Shown here: one piece after another, positions 57,721 through 64,000 of the stretch
Layout of the letters: every line of letters begins with the position of its first letter
Numbering within the stretch: the first letter of the stretch is position 1
DNA from: Ampelocalamus luodianensis
Taxonomy: Eukaryota > Streptophyta > Magnoliopsida > Poales > Poaceae
Assembly (NCBI GenBank): GCA_036346255.1
Contig: CM070629.1
Coordinates: forward strand, 51,892,916 to 51,956,915
Reading direction: 5' to 3'
DNA: 64,000 nt
Position numbers and translations under genes: made by a program
The notes under the pieces: model-generated
The model's database searches: none
Seen by the model: only the letters and a program-made list of their open reading frames with translations
What the model was told of the DNA's origin: nothing

Positions 57721-59187
57721 ACATTTCATCGGTGAGATTTTTTTTCCTCCAGCCCAAAGCCACAAAAAAAGGTTTAGCTCATCGTCCAAACCAATATGCG
57801 CCTTTGCAATTTTCTTTTCAGATTTTGCTTGTTGAATTTTTGATTGAATCGTCGTGTCAATTGCCGATCTCTAGTTTAGTTGGAGTCTAGTTCGTCATTG
57901 TCTAGTTGCATCTCGTGTATTCCTTTGCCTAGCTTCGTCGTTGTCGTTCCCATATCATGTGTGTTCTTGATCCCTACCACGCCACCACCAATCGCTGCTG
58001 CGCCACCACAGCCCCCCTTCCGCGCCCCGACATCTCACTGCCGCCCCACCAGCAAAAAAAAGAGTTAGGGTTTCGGGTTGAAACAAAAAAAGGAGAGAGA
58101 AAAAAACAGAGAAAAAAAATTAGCGACAAAAAAGAAAAAGAGTCTCTCTGTCCGAAATTTGAAAACCCGATCAAACCTTTGCCAAATCCAGTGAAATTTG
58201 GTGGATCCCTTCTTGATACACCCACAACCTGCCACAAAAAAGTGAGCACATTTGGCCCATGGAATCAAAAGTTATAGCAATTTCAATTTGAGGCGAGTCC
58301 GTTTCTGACACACCTTCAGTAAAATGGGCATAACTTTTGCATACGGAGTCAGAATTCGACGTTCTTGTGCTCGTTTCGAATCTATCGACGACACGCATTT
58401 GAAAATCCAACAAGCAAAGCACTTGTCACCCTCCAAGACCCCCAAAATCGGCCATCTTTAGCCTTGAAATCGCGTCGCAAGTTTTTGGCTTTCTGTTTTT
58501 GGTGATTCTTTCGGTCTTTCCTTCAGAATTTGGGGTTTGTCCAGTTGAGAAAGTTGTAGATCTCATCGAAACCTTTCAGACGAGTATATATAAGCCATAT
58601 AAAACTTTACCTTTTCATCGTTTGAGACTAGCTGTTGTTTCTACTCAATTTAGAGGGTTGTTCGTGTTTTTACCGATATCGCTGTTTTGTGATCTACATC
58701 GCACGAATAATCTTGTGCCCTTAGAAAGAAGTTTGAGTAGTTGGTTAGTGTCTCTCCTAGCACTTGTTGTGAGGCTTTCCATTGCTTACATCAAGTCACA
58801 TTAATCTTTGCGCGTGTGTTCCTACAATTTGCTTCATAGGGCTTTGATTCGCTAGTTCTGATTAGGCTAGGATCAGCAACATTTGACTAGTACTTTGAAC
58901 AATTTTTCAACTTGCACTACTGATTTGATTGTTGCTAATCCTTGCTACATATATTACGACTGTCCAAGCTCCACTAACCGAACAGGTATTGCACCCTTGC
59001 AATCGCTTTGCTCATCACTTGTGTCACGCTTATCACGAACCAGCCACCGGTTACACCACCTGTTTGCTTTGGTAAGAATTTGCAAGAGCTTGGTAAGAGC
59101 TTGATAGTGTGTGACTTGTAACCACCAGAACCTAGTAGTTCATAGGGAATTTTATACACTCGTGTATTTTCCTTGTTGGTACTAACA
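57721..59187 (+). mobile_element. Leader region of element P
   Basis: This is 1.47 kb between the PBS and the gag ATG. It is T-rich with purine runs at 58080-58140 and no retroelement protein. A segment at 58270-58410 (cataacttttgcatacggag) resembles 57065-57100 in the 3' internal region (cataactttcacatacggac), so part of the leader and the 3' end share sequence. Confidence 0.6.
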
Positions 59188-62100
59188 ATGGCAGGTTCAG
59201 GGTCACATGGGAGTAGGACCAACATTGAGGATGATGCACCTCTCACGCCTCGCACGAAAGACATCATGCAGCGCTTTTCACGCTTGCTGAATCAACATTC
59301 AAAGCGTATTGAGGGAGTTCTAGATCGCACCAATGACGACCTTGCTGCGATTGCTACATGTGTGGAGCAGCTCGAGAGAGTTCCACCTCCTGCTGCTGTC
59401 GGCATTGCACAACCACGCCGTAACCCATCCGTTGCTAGCTCATTGGCCGATGAGATAGAAGATGAAGCAAACCCATATGTTGCTGATACGGAGTCTGATG
59501 GTGGTTTGAATCCCAACAATGATCGTGACCATCGGCAACGACGCTTCAATCGACAAGGTATGAGAAGAGACCCACCACGTGAGGTACGTGATCGTAATGA
59601 TGCACTTGGAAAAAATAAATTCATTATGCCTCCTTTTGCTGGCAAATATGATCCTGATGTTTACCTCACATGGGAGTTAGCCGTAGACCAAAAATTTGCA
59701 TGCCATGAATTTCCTGAAAATAAAAGGGTTAGGGCTGCTACTAGTGAGTTCACTGAATTTGCATCTATTTGGTGGAATGAATTGTGCCGTAATGAACAAC
59801 ACATACCTAGAACATGGGATGCTTTGAAGAGAGCTATGAGAGCTAGATTTGTGCCTTCATATTATTCTCGTGATTTGCTGAATAAATTACAACTTTTAAG
59901 ACAAGGTAGTAACACCGTAGAAGATTACTATCAAGAAATGCAAATTGGTTTGTTACGTTGTGGTTTAGAAGAAACTGAAGATGCTAAAATGGCTAGATTT
60001 TTAGGAGGTCTTAATCGGGACATTCAGGATATTTTAGATTATAAGGAGTATAATTCTGTCACCCGTTTATTCCATCTTGCTTGCAAAGCTGAACGTGAAG
60101 TGCAGGGAAGACAGTCTCGTTCCCGAGGCTCTTTTGGAGTTTCTTTTGCAGGTAGGCAGAATCAAGCGCAGTCTTCGAGTAGGGCACCACCCCCTGCTGT
60201 CCCTGCCACTCCTAACTGTCCCCCACCCCCCTCTGGCCGTGGGTGACCAGCAAGCACCACTCCCACTCCCCGAGCCTCCGATGCAAGCAAATCAACTTCA
60301 GTTTAGCAAGCTAAGAGTTCTACTTCAGTTGCTTCCACCGGGAGAATGCGAGACATACAATGCCATCGCTGCAAAGGCTTCGGGCACATGATGAGAGATT
60401 GTCCAAATCAGTGAGCACTTCTTGTTCAAGACGATGGTGAGTATACTTCAGCTAGTGATATTGATGAAGATCATGCATTGCTTGTAACTGACCCCGCAGG
60501 CGAGCAATATGAATCTGAACACAACGAAAAATGTTTTGGAGCTGAAACAAGTGATAAGTTTTTGAGCATAATTGTGAGACGTGTCCTGAGTGCTCAAATG
60601 GAGCATACGGAACAAAATCAACGCCACAATCTGTTTCAAACAAAATTTGTGATCAATGAGCGTTCTTGTCGTATGATTATTGATGGAGGAAGTTGCAACA
60701 ATTTGGCTAGCATTGATATGGTTGAGAAGCTTGCCTTGACCATACAACAGCACCCTCATCCTTACTACATTCAATGGTTTAATTCATGTGGTAAGCTGAA
60801 GGTAACTCGCATTGTGAGAGTACACTTTTCTATTGGTTCATATCACGATTATGCTGATTGCGATGTCGTACCTATGCAAGCTTGTTCATTACTGTTAGGT
60901 AGACCATGGCAATATGATAAAGATACTGTGCATCATGGTAGGACAAATCAATATACTCTCATGTCAAAAGGAAAGCGAATCACTTTGTTGCCCATGTCTC
61001 TAGAAACAATTTTAAAAGATGAATTAGAGAGAGCTAATAGAGAAAAGGGGAATAGCAAAAGTGAAAATCAGATTGTAGCTAAAGAACTTGCACCACACAA
61101 GAAGAAGGAACCTAGTTCGAAGAAAGGTGAAATTAAATTGAAAGGTTCTATTTTGTTAGCTACAAAGTCTGATATTAGTGAGGTAGAAGCTGGTCATTCT
61201 GTTTGTTATGCTTTAGTGTGCAGGGCAGTGTTGTTTTCATTTGAGGATATGCCCCCTTCTTTGCCTCCTGCTGTTGCTCACCTTTTGCAGGAGTATCATG
61301 ATGTATTTCCAAGGGGGGATTCCAGGATTTGCCCTCATGAGATAGATGGATTTTAGATTTTACCCCCATGTGTCTATGACATATGGGTCTAGGGCCCACA
61401 TGTCATAGACACATAGGGGGGCAAAATCTGAAATCCATCTATTCACTGGGGCAAATACTGAATTATTCCATTTCCAAGTGAAGTACCGTCGGGGTTGCTC
61501 CCAATTAGGGGCATTGAACATCAGATTGACTTCATCCCAGGAGCTTCCCTACCCAACTGCGCGCCATACCGAACCAACCTGGAGGAGACTAAGGAGATTG
61601 AGCGTCAAGTGCAAGACTTGCTTGACAAAGGGTACGTACGCGAGAGCCTTAGTCCATGTGCTGTTGTTGTAGCTCATGGTGTATGTGTGTTGATTGTAGA
61701 GCTATCAATAATATTACCATTAGATATCGTCATCCTATTCCTAGGTTAGACGACATGATTGATGAATTAAGTGGCTATACTGTGTTTTCTAAAGTTGACT
61801 TGCGTAGTGGCTATCACCAAATTCGCATGAAATTAGGAGATGAATGGATAACAGCATTCGAAACTAAGTTTGGTTTATATGAGTGGTTAGTGATGCCTTT
61901 CGGTCTAACTAATGCTCCTAGTACTTTCATGAGATATATGAACGAAGTTTTGTGTGCTTTCATTGGGAAATTCGTGGTGGTATATTTTGATGACATACTG
62001 ATATATAGCAAGTCACTAGAGGAACATCTTAATCATTTACGTGCTATTTTTAATGTTCTACGAGATGCACGTTTATTTGGTAACCTTGAGAAGTGCACCT

Positions 62101-64000
62101 TTTGCACCGATCGAGTATCGTTTCTTGGCTATGTTGTTACTCCACAGGGCATTGAAGTTGATCAAGTCAAGATTGAGGCTATACAGAGTTGGCCGACTCC
62201 TAACACGGTCACACAAGTGCGGAGTTTTCATGGACTTGCTGGATTTTAACGATGCTTCGTCAAGGATTTCAGCACCATTGCCACACCATTGAATCAGCTC
62301 ACCAAGAAAGGTGCTCCTTTCCATTGGGGCCCAAGACAAGAACAATCATTCAATCTTCTGAAAGAGAAGCTCACACATGCACCACTTCTCCAACTTCCTG
62401 ATTTTGGTAAGACCTTTGAGCTTGAATGTGATGCTAGCGGAATTGGAATTGGAGGTGTGTTCCTACAAGAAGGTAAACCCGTTGCTTATTTTAGCAAAAA
62501 AATTGAGTGGGCCTAGTTTGAACTATTCTACTTATGATAAAGAATTATTTGCTCTCGTTCGAACTTTAGAAACATGGCAGCATTATTTATGGCCTAAAGA
62601 GTTTGTTATGCACTCAGATCATGAATCTTTAAAACACATTCGTAGTCAAAGTAAACTAAACCGTCGACATGCTAAATGGGTAGAGTTCATTGAATCGTTC
62701 CCATATGTTATCAAACACAAGAAAGGGAAAGAGAATGTTATTGCTGATGCTTTGTCTAGGTATTGTACCATGTTATCTCAACTTGATTGTCGAATTTTTG
62801 GCCTGGAAACAATTAAAGAACTTTATGCTCAAGATGATACTTTTACAGATGCCATGCTGAATTGTACAGAGGGAAAGAGTTAGAATAAATTTATGTTGAA
62901 AGATGGATTCTTGTTTAGAGCTAACAAGCTATGCATTCCAGCTAGCTCTGTTCGACTTTTGTTGTTAGAGGAGGCGCATGGCAGAGGATTGACGGGACAC
63001 TTCGGTGTCAAGAAGACTGAGGACATTCTGGCCGACCACTTCTATTGGCCTCGAATGAGGCGCGATGTTGAGCGCTACGTGTCTTGCTGCACTACATGCA
63101 ATAAAGCTAAGTCCCGACTTAATCCACACGGTTTATATATGGCTCTTCCTGTGCCTAGTGTTCCTTAAGAGGATATTTCAATGGACTTCATCTTAGGACT
63201 GCCTAGAACAAAGAAGAGAAGAGATAGTGTTTTTGTTGTTGTGGATAGATTTTCTAAAATAGCCCATTTTATACCTTGTCATAAGAGCGATGATGCTACA
63301 AATGTTGCTGATTTGTTTTTCCGAGAGATCGTTCGCCTACATGGAGTGCCCAATACCATTGTTTCAGATCAGGATGCGAAGTTTTTGAGTCACTTTTGGC
63401 GCACCCTTTGGGCATAATTGGGGACCAAGCTGCTGTTTTTTACTACTTGTCACCCCCAAACGGATGGCCAAACTGAAGTTGTCAACCGCACGTTATCCAC
63501 TATGTTAAGGGCTATTTTGAAAAAGAACTTAAAGATGTGGGAAGAATGCTTACCTCATATAGAGTTTGCTTACAATAGATCGCTGCATTCTACCACAAAA
63601 ATGAGCCCTTTTCAGGTAGTATATGGCTTTAATCCTCGCGCTCCTATTGATTTATTTGCCTATGCCTACTTCTGAAAAGGTAAATTTAGATGCTAAGAAG
63701 CGTGCTGAATTTGTCCTTAAACTACATGAAACAATTAAAGAAAACATAGAGTGCATGAATGCTAAGTATAAGGTTGCTGGTAGTTAGGGTAGAAAGAGTT
63801 TAACTTTTGAACCTGGTGATCTCATTTGGTTACATTTGCGCAAAGATAGATTTCCTGAATTGCGAAATTCTAAGTTGATGCCTAGAGCTGATGGTCCATT
63901 CAAGGTGTTAGCTAAGATTAATGATAATGCATATAAGCTTGATCTACCTGCAGAGTTCGGAGTTAGTCCCTCATTTAACATTGCAGATTTGAAGCCATAT
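59188..64000 (+). pseudogene. Gypsy P gag-pol relic, truncated by window end
   Basis: ATG 59188 opens MAGSGSHGSRTN. One frame reaches 61313 through gag (WWNELCRNEQHIPRTWDALK), a CCHC knuckle (CHRCKGFGHMMRDC, about 60370-60410) and the protease (MIIDGGSCNNLAS), with stops at 60244, about 60322 and about 60412. After the MITE, pol shows RT (DLRSGYHQIRM; VVVYFDDILIYSK), RNase H (ELECDASGIGIGG), an HHCC finger and the integrase core (DFILGLPRTKKRRD, SDQDAKFL, QTDGQTEVVNRTL). Frameshifts lie near 61680 (small deletion), 62494-62500 (A run) and 63660. The window ends just before the expected C-terminal region. A chromovirus is likely, with the clade unresolved. Confidence 0.9.
61314..61469. mobile_element. 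156-bp foldback MITE with 9-bp TSD
   Basis: It is flanked by the perfect direct repeat atttccaag (61305-61313 and 61470-61478). The two halves are inverted copies along almost their whole length, meeting at gggtctagggccc near 61385-61400, so the element can fold into one long hairpin. The 9-bp TSD points to Mutator-type MITEs. It sits between protease and RT of element P. Its length plus TSD (165 bp) keeps the pol frame, but it introduces a stop at 61354. Confidence 0.9.

Overview
The window looks like a repeat-dense chromosomal segment from a grass (Poaceae). The evidence is one ordinary plant gene with a very GC-rich first exon and AT-rich introns, embedded in layers of nested Ty3/gypsy and Ty1/copia retrotransposons and a Mutator-like element (MULE). 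The species cannot be named from the sequence alone. About nine tenths of the window is transposon-derived. Only one gene, an F-box-like/RCC1-repeat protein gene at 46230-50040 (+), appears intact.

Left block (1-17629). The pol 3' end of an old chromodomain gypsy element ('M') is the target for at least three insertions: an LTR ending at 1568 ('C'), a 3.2-kb solo LTR at 1681-4887 ('D'), and a solo LTR at 5372-16926 ('B'). B is split by a complete 9.27-kb LTR element ('A', 5704-14976, TSD atctc) that has 2.4-kb LTRs, a PBS and a PPT but no coding sequence. TSDs were found for A, D and B, and the M reading frame resumes across D and B. M ends with its chromodomain, stop codon and a short LTR.

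Middle block (17630-31703). A copia element without recognisable reverse transcriptase ('N') is followed by the LTR, PBS and gag of another gypsy element ('L'). Then comes a reverse-oriented gag-only gypsy element ('H', 23743-31293) whose 3' LTR is truncated and internally deleted. About 400 bp of unassigned sequence follow.

MULE block (31704-45247). A 13.5-kb MULE with ~90-bp terminal inverted repeats and a 9-bp TSD carries, on the minus strand, a plant mobile domain (PMD) gene fragment upstream of a MULE transposase (DDE core, SWIM finger, C-terminal zinc knuckle). The transposase is split by a nested pair of very long LTRs ('J' 4.1 kb, containing 'K' 5.0 kb). The MULE ends 991 bp upstream of the RCC1 gene start codon.

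Right block (46230-64000). The RCC1-repeat gene has six exons and 486 codons. It is followed by 1.3 kb of intergenic DNA and a second, larger PMD gene relic (51548-53548, +) with its own TATA box, introns and a 33-bp repeat tail. This abuts the 3' internal end of a gypsy element, interrupted by solo LTR 'E' (TSD acatc). An LTR and PBS come next, then a long gag-pol relic ('P') that runs off the window. P's pol carries a 156-bp foldback MITE with a 9-bp TSD.

The points that go beyond routine repeat annotation are the PMD-plus-transposase MULE next to a second PMD locus, paired hairpins with compensatory changes conserved in the A/B LTRs, a palindromic core shared by otherwise diverged LTR families, and two places where internal-LTR-internal arrangements suggest tandem elements sharing one LTR.
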